This document shows, in pieces, positions 49,593 through 57,619 of a stretch of 64,000 nt of DNA. This DNA is from Peptococcaceae bacterium UBA7702 (lineage in GTDB: Bacteria > Bacillota > Dehalobacteriia > UBA7702), in contig DLGE01000011.1 of NCBI GenBank assembly GCA_002482535.1, forward strand, positions 1 through 64,000, given 5' to 3'. The stretch's first letter is position 1, and each line of letters opens with the position of its first letter. The translations under genes were made by a program, and so were the position numbers. The notes below the pieces were generated by a model. The model was not told the origin of the DNA. It made no database searches and worked only from the letters and a program-made list of their open reading frames with translations.

Positions 49593-50825
49593 ATGGCCAT
49601 CATCAATATTATTACAATCTCAGACGTTCTTCACTTAAATGCTTTTTCGGAAGCAACGCTTCTGGCAGGAGAAAAAGGCATAAGTAATGAGATCAGCTGG
49701 GTTCATCCTATGGAAATATGGGACAATCCCAATAACTGGATCGACGGCGGAGAGTTGATTTTTTGCAGTGCCCTCGGTGTCAATAACCCTGATACCATTA
49801 CAAGCTATTTTAAAAAACTGCTGTCAAGAGGAATCGCAGGGCTTGCTCTACAGATCCATACCCATATACAAAACGTCCCTCAGGAAATGATTGACCTGGC
49901 AAATCAGCATAACTGTCCACTGATCATTTTTAAAAAACAGGTGCGTTTTATCGATCTCAGCAGGGAACTGATCAACGCCCTTGTTGCAAATGTCAATCAT
50001 GATTACTATAAAGAAAAACAAAAAATCGAAGAAAACAGCTGGATGTTGCAATGGCTGGACAATAATCTAACCAATGAAGAGATCACAAAGAATCTAAAAA
50101 AAACTCTCCCTAACCTAACGAACTATAAAATGTTTACGGTTCTAATTGAATACAGCACCTGCAAAATATCGTACCGCTGGACAGAAGGAGTCTATATTTC
50201 CATCGTAAAATATCTTAGAAATCTGTTTGAAAGCAATCAGTTCCTTCTTTTCCCGCTGTTTGCCAACAACCAACTCACCGGCATTGTTCTGGATTACGGC
50301 AAAGAAAATACATGGAAACAACGGTTCCACAATATTATTACCGAAACCAATCACAATTTTATGATTTCTGAAGGCAAGCCCAGACTGATCATTACCGCCG
50401 GCAGTCGTTGGAGTAAGGCAGAAAAAATCCCCGTCAGTTATCAAAACGCCAAAGATACCATGGAAATCTGCCAGCAATTTCATATCAATCGATTTATTTA
50501 TGAAGATCTAAACCTGTTTTGCCTTTTGTCTCTAATCGACAATGACAACAACCTAAAATGCCTAAAACAATTTGTACAGGAAAAGGTCAACCCACTGATC
50601 GAACACGATGGGAAACACAAAAGCGATCTACTAAATACACTGATCAAATACGAAGCACATTACGGCAACAAGCAACTAACCGCCACCGAACTAAATATCA
50701 CCAGAAGAACACTGTATAATCGGCTTGAACAAATCAAAACCATTCTTCAGACTGACTTTGAAGATCCGGAGAAGCGCATCACGTTAGAGCTCGCCATAAT
50801 GCTTTATCAAAATGGAATCAAATAG
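49593..50825 (+). CDS. PucR-family transcriptional regulator
   Basis: A 410-residue regulator. The N-terminal PucR domain (about 5-125) includes ISDVLHL, ISWVHPMEI, WIDGGELIFCSAL and the C-terminal part has a GGDEF-like linker followed by the HTH_30 domain (NTLIKYEAHYGNKQLTATELNITRRTLYNRLEQIK). Such proteins activate amine and purine catabolism genes in response to a ligand. It is divergent from the methyltransferase operon with 217 bases between, and thus is its likely regulator. The start at 49593 (MAIINIITI) lies downstream of the consensus promoter; in-frame ATGs from 49545 overlap the promoter. The gene is AT-rich relative to flanks. Confidence 0.88.
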   Translation: MAIINIITISDVLHLNAFSEATLLAGEKGISNEISWVHPMEIWDNPNNWIDGGELIFCSALGVNNPDTITSYFKKLLSRGIAGLALQIHTHIQNVPQEMIDLANQHNCPLIIFKKQVRFIDLSRELINALVANVNHDYYKEKQKIEENSWMLQWLDNNLTNEEITKNLKKTLPNLTNYKMFTVLIEYSTCKISYRWTEGVYISIVKYLRNLFESNQFLLFPLFANNQLTGIVLDYGKENTWKQRFHNIITETNHNFMISEGKPRLIITAGSRWSKAEKIPVSYQNAKDTMEICQQFHINRFIYEDLNLFCLLSLIDNDNNLKCLKQFVQEKVNPLIEHDGKHKSDLLNTLIKYEAHYGNKQLTATELNITRRTLYNRLEQIKTILQTDFEDPEKRITLELAIMLYQNGIK

Positions 50826-50886
50826 CGAATGAGTACTATCATCTCCGAAAAAACCATTTTCCCCGCTCTTATGAACCAAAAATACA

Positions 50887-50926
50887 CAAAAACCCCTGCC
50901 AAATATAATGTTTGGCAGGGGTTTCT
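50887..50926. terminator. Bidirectional terminator after the PucR-type gene
   Basis: AAACCCCTGCCAAA pairs with TTTGGCAGGGGTTT, with T-rich tails in both directions; it separates the regulator gene from the convergent tRNA cluster. Confidence 0.82.
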
Positions 50927-51029
50927 TTGTGTGTCATGGGTACAAAATAGATACTGACCGTCAGCGCAGGCGCAAAACAAGACGCACCCACAAAGGTGAG
51001 TGCGCGATTTGCGTCCAGCTTCAAGCTGG

Positions 51030-51103
51030 TGGAGCGGGTGAAGGGAATCGAACCCTCGTTTTGAGCTTGGGAAGCTAACGTTCTACCATTGAACCACACC
51101 CGC
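51030..51103 (-). tRNA. tRNA-Gly (CCC)
   Basis: A 74-base cloverleaf on the minus strand: acceptor GCGGGTG/CACCCGC, loop TTCCCAA (anticodon CCC), T-arm AGGGTTCGATTCCCT and encoded CCA. The anticodon stem TTAGC/GCTCA has one T:C mismatch. It is the third gene of a Lys-Glu-Gly tRNA transcript. Confidence 0.9.
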
Positions 51104-51123
51104 AGATCTTCCAAATATATAGT

Positions 51124-51147
51124 AAGACCGCATTTGCGGTCTTTTTT
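51124..51147 (+). terminator. Hairpin between tRNA-Gly and tRNA-Glu
   Basis: GACCGC/GCGGTC around ATTT with a six-T run on the plus strand. On the minus strand, the tRNA direction, it has no T-run, so it is more likely a processing hairpin for the tRNA transcript. Confidence 0.5.
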
Positions 51148-51159
51148 AAAGAGTTATTT

Positions 51160-51198
51160 AAATCAATCAACTGCACCGGTGGTGCGGTTGATTGATTT
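51160..51198 (-). other. Long hairpin in the tRNA transcript
   Basis: AAATCAATCAAC and GTTGATTGATTT, with an inner GCACC/GGTGC stem, form a strong hairpin between tRNA-Glu and tRNA-Gly. It may guide RNase processing; no T-run suggests it is not a terminator on the minus strand. Confidence 0.5.
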
Positions 51199-51200
51199 AA

Positions 51201-51277
51201 TGGTGACGCGTATGGGATTCGAACCCATGAATGCCAGCGTGAAAGGCTGGTGAGTTCAGCCGCTTCTCCAACGCGCC
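51201..51277 (-). tRNA. tRNA-Glu (TTC), second copy
   Basis: Identical over all 77 bases, including CCA, to the tRNA-Glu at 16897-16973 on the other strand. Confidence 0.92.
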
Positions 51278-51283
51278 AAGTCA

Positions 51284-51359
51284 TGGTGAGCCATCGGCGA
51301 TTCGAACGCCGGACACCCTGATTAAAAGTCAGGTGCTCTGCCTGCTGAGCTAATGGCTC
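51284..51359 (-). tRNA. tRNA-Lys (TTT)
   Basis: A 76-base cloverleaf: acceptor GAGCCAT/ATGGCTC, anticodon loop CTTTTAA (anticodon TTT), T-loop TTCGAAT and encoded CCA. First gene of the Lys-Glu-Gly transcript. Confidence 0.93.
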
Positions 51360-51375
51360 TTGTACAACGAAAATG

Positions 51376-51404
51376 ATTGTATCAAATTTCGAAGATTTTG
51401 TCAA
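51376..51404 (-). promoter_or_regulatory. Sigma-A promoter of the tRNA-Lys-Glu-Gly operon
   Basis: TTGACA (51399-51404), 17-base spacer, TACAAT (51376-51381) on the minus strand, 16 bases before tRNA-Lys. The region from here to the purA stop (51405-51558) holds nothing else I can identify. Confidence 0.8.
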
Positions 51405-51558
51405 TCACTTTTCCCAAATTTCTTGATTTCATTGTCGGGATACGCAAGATTTCCCTGTCATCATAAAGTATTCCCGATGCTGAGCGGAACCATCTACACC
51501 GCCGTGATCTGCCTGATTCTATAGGAACATGAGACAGGATGTGATGATTCTCTACGAT

Positions 51559-52839
51559 TTAAAATTCTTTTCTTAAAATCGTCTGCTGCCGGTCGGGGCC
51601 GACGGCGACGATGGAGACAGAGGTTTCCGTCAGTTCTTCAACCCGTTTGATATAGGCTTTGGCATTCTCCGGCAGTTCCTCATAATTGCGGCAGGAGGAG
51701 ATGTCCTGCTGCCAACCGGGGAGAGTTTCATAGATCGGCTCACACTGCTCCATGGCATCAAGGGAGGCGGGAAACTCCGTCATGATCTGGCCGCCGTAGC
51801 GATAGGCGACACAGAGTTTCAACTCTGATAGCTGATCAAGGACGTCCAACTTGGTCAAAGCCAGATCGGTCATGCCGCAAACCCGGGCGCTGTAGCGCAG
51901 CACCACACCGTCGAGCCAGCCGCAACGGCGGGGACGGCCGGTGGTGACACCGTATTCACCGCCAATTTTGCGTAAGGTTTCACCGTACACATCGTGCAGT
52001 TCCGTGGGGAACGGCCCACTGCCCACTCTGGTGGTATAGGCCTTGGCCACGCCGACGACGGCATCAATTTTAGTAGGACCGACGCCGGTGCCGGTAAGGG
52101 CGCCGCCGGCACAGGGAGAAGAAGACGTTACAAAAGGATAGGTGCCGTGGTCGATATCGAGATGTACCGCCTGGGCGCCTTCGAAAAGAACCTTTTTCCC
52201 TGCTTTCAACGACTCGTTGACGAGTACCGAGGTATCCGCCACATAGGGACGGATTCTTTCGGCCAAATCGGCGAATTCCTTTAAAATCGCCCCTTCGTCT
52301 AAAGGTTCTTCTCCATATATTTTTTCTAACAGTAGGTTCTTCTGCTTCAGAACAACGTGGAGTTTCCGTTGGAACTCGTCGAACTCCAAGAGGTCACAGA
52401 TACGGATCCCGACGCGGTTCACCTTATCACTGTAAGCGGGGCCAATCCCCCGTTTGGTGGTGCCAATTTTGTCTTCGCCTTTGGCGCTCTCCTCAAGACC
52501 GTCGATGAGCTTATGATAGGGCATGATCAGATGGGCCCGGTCGGAAAGATAAAAGTGTTGAAAGGATATGCCCCGTTCTTGTAGCTGTTCCATTTCGCCA
52601 AGCAAGACGGATAAATCGACGACAACGCCGTTGCCGACAATGTTCAGGCTGTCTTTATTCAATATACCTGAGGGAATGAGATGCAATTTATATTCGGCGC
52701 CGTTGCTGATGACCGTATGACCGGCGTTGTTGCCGCCTTGGGAACGAACGACGACTTCGGAACGGTCGGCGAGAAAATCCGTGATTTTCCCCTTTCCCTC
52801 GTCTCCCCATTGTGATCCGACAATAATGGTTGCAGGCAT
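51559..52839 (-). CDS. purA: Adenylosuccinate synthetase
   Basis: PurA joins IMP and aspartate using GTP in AMP synthesis. The 426 residues start MPATIIVGSQWGDEGKGK (GTP P-loop); QGGNNAGHT, GTTKRGIGPAYSDK, DIDHGTYPFVTSSSP and TTGRPRRCGWLD are all family motifs. The start at 52839 fits the conserved N-terminus and follows AGGCGG; the frame to 52881 adds 14 residues. A perfect sigma-A promoter lies upstream. Monocistronic. Confidence 0.97.
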   Translation of the reverse strand: MPATIIVGSQWGDEGKGKITDFLADRSEVVVRSQGGNNAGHTVISNGAEYKLHLIPSGILNKDSLNIVGNGVVVDLSVLLGEMEQLQERGISFQHFYLSDRAHLIMPYHKLIDGLEESAKGEDKIGTTKRGIGPAYSDKVNRVGIRICDLLEFDEFQRKLHVVLKQKNLLLEKIYGEEPLDEGAILKEFADLAERIRPYVADTSVLVNESLKAGKKVLFEGAQAVHLDIDHGTYPFVTSSSPCAGGALTGTGVGPTKIDAVVGVAKAYTTRVGSGPFPTELHDVYGETLRKIGGEYGVTTGRPRRCGWLDGVVLRYSARVCGMTDLALTKLDVLDQLSELKLCVAYRYGGQIMTEFPASLDAMEQCEPIYETLPGWQQDISSCRNYEELPENAKAYIKRVEELTETSVSIVAVGPDRQQTILRKEF

Positions 52840-52885
52840 ATAAAGACCGCCTTTCTCTCTAAGCTGTGCATAAAGTGACAAAGTA

Positions 52886-52914
52886 ATTATATTAAATAAT
52901 GCTTGTTATGTCAA
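52886..52914 (-). promoter_or_regulatory. Consensus sigma-A promoter of purA
   Basis: TTGACA (52909-52914) and TATAAT (52886-52891), both perfect, with a 17-base spacer on the minus strand, about 45 bases before the purA start. No purine riboswitch is visible. Confidence 0.85.
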
Positions 52915-52954
52915 TGAATTGTCGAAAAAGCAGCCGTTTCCCTGGGAAAAACGT

Positions 52955-54040
52955 TTATAAAACGTCGTCGCCAAAGGAAATCCCCAAATCCCGGGCTGTT
53001 TGCACCAGTTCACCGCAGGGATCGACCTTTTTCAGCACCCGGGCAAATTCTCCGATGGGCACCAATTCGATGTGGTCATTTTTCAAACAGACAATGACGT
53101 TTCTCCGTCCGTCAAAGGCCGCTCTCACCGCCGCCACACCGTAACGGCTGGATAAAATGCGATCAAAAGGCGCAGGACTGCCTCCCCGCTGCAAATGGCC
53201 CAAAACGATACAACGGGTTTCCAGGCCGCCTTCTTCTTTTAAAAGCGCCGCCACCACGTTGCCGATGCCACCAAGTTTTTCCGGATTATAGAGATTGCCC
53301 ACGTTTTCGCCGCTAACAACTTTTTCCCCGTTGATTTTCGCGCCTTCGGCGACGACGATGATGCTAAAAGCCCGGCCCCGCTTTTTTCGGGATTCAATCT
53401 TCTTTAAGATTCCCCGGACATTGAAGGAAATTTCCGGAATCAGAATCACGTCGGCGCCCCCGGCAATCCCGGCGTAAAGGGCGATAAACCCCGCGTCCCG
53501 GCCCATGACTTCTAAGATCATCGCACGGTGGTGGCTTTCCGCCGTTGTATGTAATTTATCAATGGCATCGGTGGCGGTGTTGACCGCAGTTTCAAAGCCA
53601 AAGGTACGGTCGGTAATGGGGAGATCGTTATCGATGGTTTTGGGTACACCGATCACCGGAAGTCCTTTTTCTGCCAGCTCATAGCTAATGGCCATGGAGC
53701 CGTCGCCGCCGACGACGATCAGGCAGTCCAGTCCCAGCTTCTTTCCGTTGGCGATCACTTTATCGCTGACGTCTTCATAAACGGTTTCCCCGTCTTTTTC
53801 CACGGGATAATGAAAGGGATTGTCCCGATTTGTGGTACCCAAGATCGTGCCGCCCTTGGGCAAGATGCCCCGGACATTGTTGGGGCTCATCACGGTACAG
53901 TGCATTTCGATCAGGCCTTTGTAACCGTCGTAAAAACCGATCACTTCCGCCTTTTGTTTACAGGCTGTTTTGACCACGGCGCGAATTACGGCGTTCAAAC
54001 CGGGGCAATCGCCGCCGCCGCATAAAATACCGAGTTTCAT
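52955..54040 (-). CDS. pfkA: 6-phosphofructokinase
   Basis: Phosphorylates fructose 6-phosphate in glycolysis. A 361-residue protein of the longer group, with GGGDCPGLNAVIR, VVGGDGSMAISYEL, PKTIDNDLPITDRTFGFETA and MILEVMGRDAGFIALYAG. At the positions that discriminate phosphoryl donors (Escherichia coli G104 and G124) it has Gly in GGDGS and Lys in PKTIDND, the combination found in group III ATP-dependent enzymes; PPi-dependent ones have Asp and Lys. ATP use is therefore more likely but should be tested. ATG 54040 follows AGGAGG. Confidence 0.93.
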   Translation of the reverse strand: MKLGILCGGGDCPGLNAVIRAVVKTACKQKAEVIGFYDGYKGLIEMHCTVMSPNNVRGILPKGGTILGTTNRDNPFHYPVEKDGETVYEDVSDKVIANGKKLGLDCLIVVGGDGSMAISYELAEKGLPVIGVPKTIDNDLPITDRTFGFETAVNTATDAIDKLHTTAESHHRAMILEVMGRDAGFIALYAGIAGGADVILIPEISFNVRGILKKIESRKKRGRAFSIIVVAEGAKINGEKVVSGENVGNLYNPEKLGGIGNVVAALLKEEGGLETRCIVLGHLQRGGSPAPFDRILSSRYGVAAVRAAFDGRRNVIVCLKNDHIELVPIGEFARVLKKVDPCGELVQTARDLGISFGDDVL

Positions 54041-54267
54041 AAAAACCTCCTATTTCAAAAAAATAGTGTTTTTTTCTATTCTACTATAGATTCGTGATGC
54101 AACATCTTTTCCCTTTTTCTTTCCTCATCAAACAAAAACTTCCCCTAAAATTAAAAAAATAGCATTTTCTTCTATTCTTACCTATTTAAAATAAATATTC
54201 TAAATATTTTTCTTTTCTCTTCCTATTTATTGTGTTAAAATTGAAAGAAAAAAGAGGGATTTTCGTT

Positions 54268-55539
54268 ATGGAAACGAGTCAGATTTTTGCCATTGCCGTA
54301 TTCGTACTGGTTATGGCAGTCATCATCAGCGAAAAAGTCCACCGGGCAGCGGTAGCCCTGGCCGGTGGTATCATCCTGATTGTCTCCGGCGTCATTAGCT
54401 TTGATCAGGGGATTGAAGCCATCGATTTCGCTACCATGGGCGTGCTTTTGGGTATGATGCTCTTTGTCGCCGTGGTAAAGGAATCGGGACTTTTTGAGTA
54501 CATGGCCATCAAGGCGGCAAAAATTGCCAAAGGCGACCCCTGGCGCATCATGGTGGCGTTCATGATTGTCACCGCGGTCTTTTCAGCCTTTCTTGACAAT
54601 GTGACCACTGTTTTATTGGTGGGTCCCATGACCATCACCATCTGCCGAATGATCAAAACCAACCCGGTCCCATTTCTGCTCACGGAAATTCTCGCCTCCA
54701 ATATAGGCGGCACCGCAACCTTAATCGGCGATCCGCCGAATATCATGATCGGCACCGCCGCGCATTTATCCTTCATTGACTTCATTCTTTACGACACACC
54801 CGTCATTATCGTTGTCATGGTGGCCATGGTGATCTTCTTCCGTTTCGTTTACAAAAACAAGCTTTCCGCCTCCGCCGATGCCCAAAGTGAAGTGCTCAGT
54901 CTTGATGAAAATAAGTTCATTAAGGATGCAAAGCTCTTTAAAAAGAGCGTGATTATGATCATTCTCGTGGTGGCCGCTTTTATCTGCCACAGTTTTCTTG
55001 GCGTCGAATCCTGTGAAGTGGCTCTGGCCGCCGGGATTATCATGGTTATCATCGGCAGGACCAACGTAGAAGAAGCCATTCACAATGTAGAATGGCCGAC
55101 TCTGCTCTTCTTTATCGGTCTTTTTGTCGTCGTCGGCGCTTTGGACAAAACGGGTGTGATCGGCATGATGGCCAACGGCATCATCCAGGTTACCGGCGGC
55201 AATGTGATCTTGACCATGCTGGTCATCCTCTGGGTTTCCGCCCTGCTTTCGGCAATTTTAGATAATATTCCCTTTGTCGCCACGATGATTCCCTTGATTT
55301 TAACCATGGAAGCCAACGGCATTGATGCCGCTCCCCTTTGGTGGGCCCTTTCTCTCGGCGCCTGTCTCGGCGGTAACGGGACTTTGATTGGCGCTTCCGC
55401 CAATGTTGTACTTTCCGGGATCAGCAGCAAACACGGTTATCCCATTACTTTCATCAGCTTTCTTAAAATTGGTATGCCCATGATGCTGATTTCCGTGGTT
55501 ATTGCCACCGCTTATCTATTGCTGCGTTTTGCCCTTTGA
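54268..55539 (+). CDS. ArsB/NhaD-superfamily ion transporter, copy 1
   Basis: A 423-residue membrane protein with about eleven helices. The paired halves carry FLDNVTTVLLVGPMTITI...NIGGTATLIGDPPNIMIG and AILDNIPFVATMIPL...LGGNGTLIGASANVV, the conserved helix-break motifs of the ArsB/NhaD (IT) superfamily. Substrate could be Na+/H+, arsenite or an organic anion; no ATPase is adjacent, and no ArsR gene suggests arsenic regulation. The start at 54268 (METSQIFAI) follows AGAGGG. The next gene is a close paralogue. Confidence 0.85.
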   Translation: METSQIFAIAVFVLVMAVIISEKVHRAAVALAGGIILIVSGVISFDQGIEAIDFATMGVLLGMMLFVAVVKESGLFEYMAIKAAKIAKGDPWRIMVAFMIVTAVFSAFLDNVTTVLLVGPMTITICRMIKTNPVPFLLTEILASNIGGTATLIGDPPNIMIGTAAHLSFIDFILYDTPVIIVVMVAMVIFFRFVYKNKLSASADAQSEVLSLDENKFIKDAKLFKKSVIMIILVVAAFICHSFLGVESCEVALAAGIIMVIIGRTNVEEAIHNVEWPTLLFFIGLFVVVGALDKTGVIGMMANGIIQVTGGNVILTMLVILWVSALLSAILDNIPFVATMIPLILTMEANGIDAAPLWWALSLGACLGGNGTLIGASANVVLSGISSKHGYPITFISFLKIGMPMMLISVVIATAYLLLRFAL

Positions 55540-55605
55540 CAAAAACAAACTACATGTATCCTACATGCATCTAAAGGATCATATCGCTGATATCTGTTTC
55601 ACATA

Positions 55606-55634
55606 TTGATTTTATAACTCCAAAATGGTAAAAT
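55606..55634 (+). promoter_or_regulatory. Promoter of transporter copy 2
   Basis: TTGATT (55606-55611), 17-base spacer, TAAAAT (55629-55634). It gives the second paralogue independent expression. Confidence 0.65.
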
Positions 55635-55667
55635 GAAAAGAATAATGAAAAAAAATGGAGTAATATG

Positions 55668-56939
55668 ATGGAAACAAATCAGCTTTTCGCCATTGCCGTA
55701 TTTGTCTTGGTCATGGCGGTGATCGTCAGTGAAAAAATACACAGAGCGGCAGTGGCTCTGGCCGGCGGTATCATCCTGATCCTCTCCGGTATCATCTCCT
55801 TTGATGAAGGCATAGAAGCCATTGATTTCGGTACTTTGGGCGTATTATTGGGCATGATGCTCTTTGTGGCCGTGGTGAAAGAATCCGGTCTCTTTGAGTA
55901 CATGGCCATCAAGGCCGCAAAAATCGCCAAAGGAGACCCTTGGCGCATTATGATCGCTTTTATGGTCGTTACAGCGGTTTTATCCGCCTTTCTCGATAAT
56001 GTCACCACCGTTCTTTTGGTGGGGCCCATGACCATTACCATCTGTCAGATGCTCAAGGTAAACCCGGTGCCCTTTTTAATCACGGAGATTCTTGCTTCCA
56101 ACATCGGCGGCACCGCCACCTTAATCGGGGATCCGCCCAACATCATGATCGGCAGCGCCGCCCATCTGTCCTTTCTGGATTTCTTGTCGATGGACGCTCC
56201 AGTGGTCGTCGTCATCATGATTGTCACGATTTTCTGTTTCCGTTTTATCTACGGTAAAAAGCTCACCGTAAGCCCAGAGGCCAAAGCGGAAATTCTAACC
56301 CTTGATGAAAAGAAAGCCATCAAAGACGAAAAGCTCTTCAAAAAGAGCCTGGTGATGATTTTCTTCGTCGTTCTCGGCTTTATGCTCCATGGTGTGATCG
56401 GCATAGAATCCTCGGTCATTGCTTTGGCCGCGGGCATTTTGATGGTCATCATCGGCGGCACCAGCGTGGAAGAAGCCATCCATCATGTGGAATGGCCAAC
56501 GCTGCTCTTCTTTATCGGGCTTTTCGTCGTCGTCGGCGCCTTGGAAGCCACCGGTGTGATTACGCTGCTGGCCAACATGCTCATCGGGGCTACCGCAGGC
56601 AAATTGATCTTAACCATGCTGATGATCCTATGGATTTCAGCACTCCTATCCGCAATTTTAGATAACATCCCCTTTGTCGCCACAATGATACCGCTGGTCT
56701 TGACGATGGAAGCCAGCGGCATTGATGTTACGCCCCTTTGGTGGGCAATTTCTCTCGGCGCCTGCCTCGGCGGGAACGGCACTTTAATCGGCGCCTCCGC
56801 CAATGTCGTGCTTTCCGGTATCAGCAACCGGCAGGGATATCCCATTACCTTCCTTGCTTTTCTTAAAATCGGGATGCCAATGATGCTCCTTTCCATCGTC
56901 ATTTCTTCTGTCTACCTATTGCTGCGTTTCGCAATCTAA
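55668..56939 (+). CDS. ArsB/NhaD-superfamily ion transporter, copy 2
   Basis: A 423-residue paralogue of the upstream gene, colinear over the full length and mostly identical in the helix-break motifs. The main divergence is in the central loop (SPEAKAEILTLDEKKAIKDEK) and in helices flanking the second motif (ATGVITLLANMLIGATAGKLIL). ATG 55668 (METNQLFAI) has GGAG at seven bases and matches the start of copy 1; an ATG one codon earlier is less well spaced. It has its own promoter, so the two copies may be differently regulated. Substrate unknown. Confidence 0.85.
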   Translation: METNQLFAIAVFVLVMAVIVSEKIHRAAVALAGGIILILSGIISFDEGIEAIDFGTLGVLLGMMLFVAVVKESGLFEYMAIKAAKIAKGDPWRIMIAFMVVTAVLSAFLDNVTTVLLVGPMTITICQMLKVNPVPFLITEILASNIGGTATLIGDPPNIMIGSAAHLSFLDFLSMDAPVVVVIMIVTIFCFRFIYGKKLTVSPEAKAEILTLDEKKAIKDEKLFKKSLVMIFFVVLGFMLHGVIGIESSVIALAAGILMVIIGGTSVEEAIHHVEWPTLLFFIGLFVVVGALEATGVITLLANMLIGATAGKLILTMLMILWISALLSAILDNIPFVATMIPLVLTMEASGIDVTPLWWAISLGACLGGNGTLIGASANVVLSGISNRQGYPITFLAFLKIGMPMMLLSIVISSVYLLLRFAI

Positions 56940-56965
56940 GATAAAAACTGAAAGAAGGAATTGTC

Positions 56966-57442
56966 ATGTATGAAAGTATGATCGATGGTGAAATCATCGA
57001 AATGACCAGCAGACAACTGGGGGCCAGCAAAGTGGTGGAACTCACGGGATCCCTCTATTACATCGAATTCCCGGTCACCGACTGTTGCACCCTCTCTTAT
57101 ACCTTTAACGTCAACAGCAAAAATCAATATCATCTGCAACGCATCAAGCCCTATCCCTTTGCCCACGATCCCATCAAAGGGGAGGAAGATGTTATCGCTT
57201 TCATCAAAAAAGACTTGTCCCGTTTTCGCAACGCGGCCAAAAGCAGCAATTTTGATAATTTCGTCACTGCTGTCAATAAACTGATGACCATCGGCGAACA
57301 AATGGACGACCTGTTTCTCAATTTCAATGTTGATAAAAAGGCCCTTTCCGAAATTGCACTGCACCTTGATGAGATTGAGGTACATATCGCCGAAGTGAAG
57401 CAATGCTCCGTTGAACTTGAGGTTCCCTACACAGCGGAATAA
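56966..57442 (+). CDS. Uncharacterised 158-residue cytoplasmic protein
   Basis: Starts at ATG 56966 with AAGGAA upstream, 26 bases after the transporter stop, so it may be cotranscribed with it. The sequence is soluble, mixed alpha/beta, with no signal peptide or membrane helix. YIEFPVTDCCTLSYTFNV holds a Cys pair, and the C-terminal half is helical and acidic (VNKLMTIGEQMDDLFLNF, HLDEIEVHIAEVKQ). I do not recognise a family. A terminator at 57572-57610 follows. Confidence 0.75.
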   Translation: MYESMIDGEIIEMTSRQLGASKVVELTGSLYYIEFPVTDCCTLSYTFNVNSKNQYHLQRIKPYPFAHDPIKGEEDVIAFIKKDLSRFRNAAKSSNFDNFVTAVNKLMTIGEQMDDLFLNFNVDKKALSEIALHLDEIEVHIAEVKQCSVELEVPYTAE

Positions 57443-57483
57443 CTTTTACAATCTTTATAACAAGGTAGACTTTTTGCCAGGGC

Positions 57484-57510
57484 GGCAGGGCGGCAGGGCG
57501 GCGAGAAACC
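57484..57510. repeat. Short tandem repeat GGGCGGCA
   Basis: About three copies of GGGCGGCA occur next to the remnant of the 175-bp element. It may be a replication-slippage product; no function apparent. Confidence 0.5.
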
Positions 57511-57537
57511 GTATCCCGCAAGGCACAGGCAAAAAGC

Positions 57538-57603
57538 AGGTTCGCCGCGTATCAGCCTTTGTCGGCAGCCTGAGGGTGTGTCCCAAATTTGGGGCACACC
57601 CTC
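57538..57603. repeat. Right-end remnant of the 175-bp element, copy C
   Basis: The stretch at 57538-57572 (GGTTCGCCGCGTATCAGCCTTTGTCGGCAGCCTGA) matches the last 35 bases of copies A and B with few changes. It is followed by a different terminator hairpin, as in the full copies. The left part is missing or unrecognisable and there is no left terminator duplicate. Confidence 0.6.
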
Positions 57604-57610
57604 TCTTTTT
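57572..57610 (+). terminator. Terminator next to the element remnant
   Basis: GAGGGTGTG.CCCAAA pairs with TTTGGG.CACACCCTC, followed by a seven-T run on the plus strand, closing the 158-residue gene transcript. It may also slow the convergent operon. Confidence 0.8.
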
Positions 57611-57619
57611 TTACTGCTT

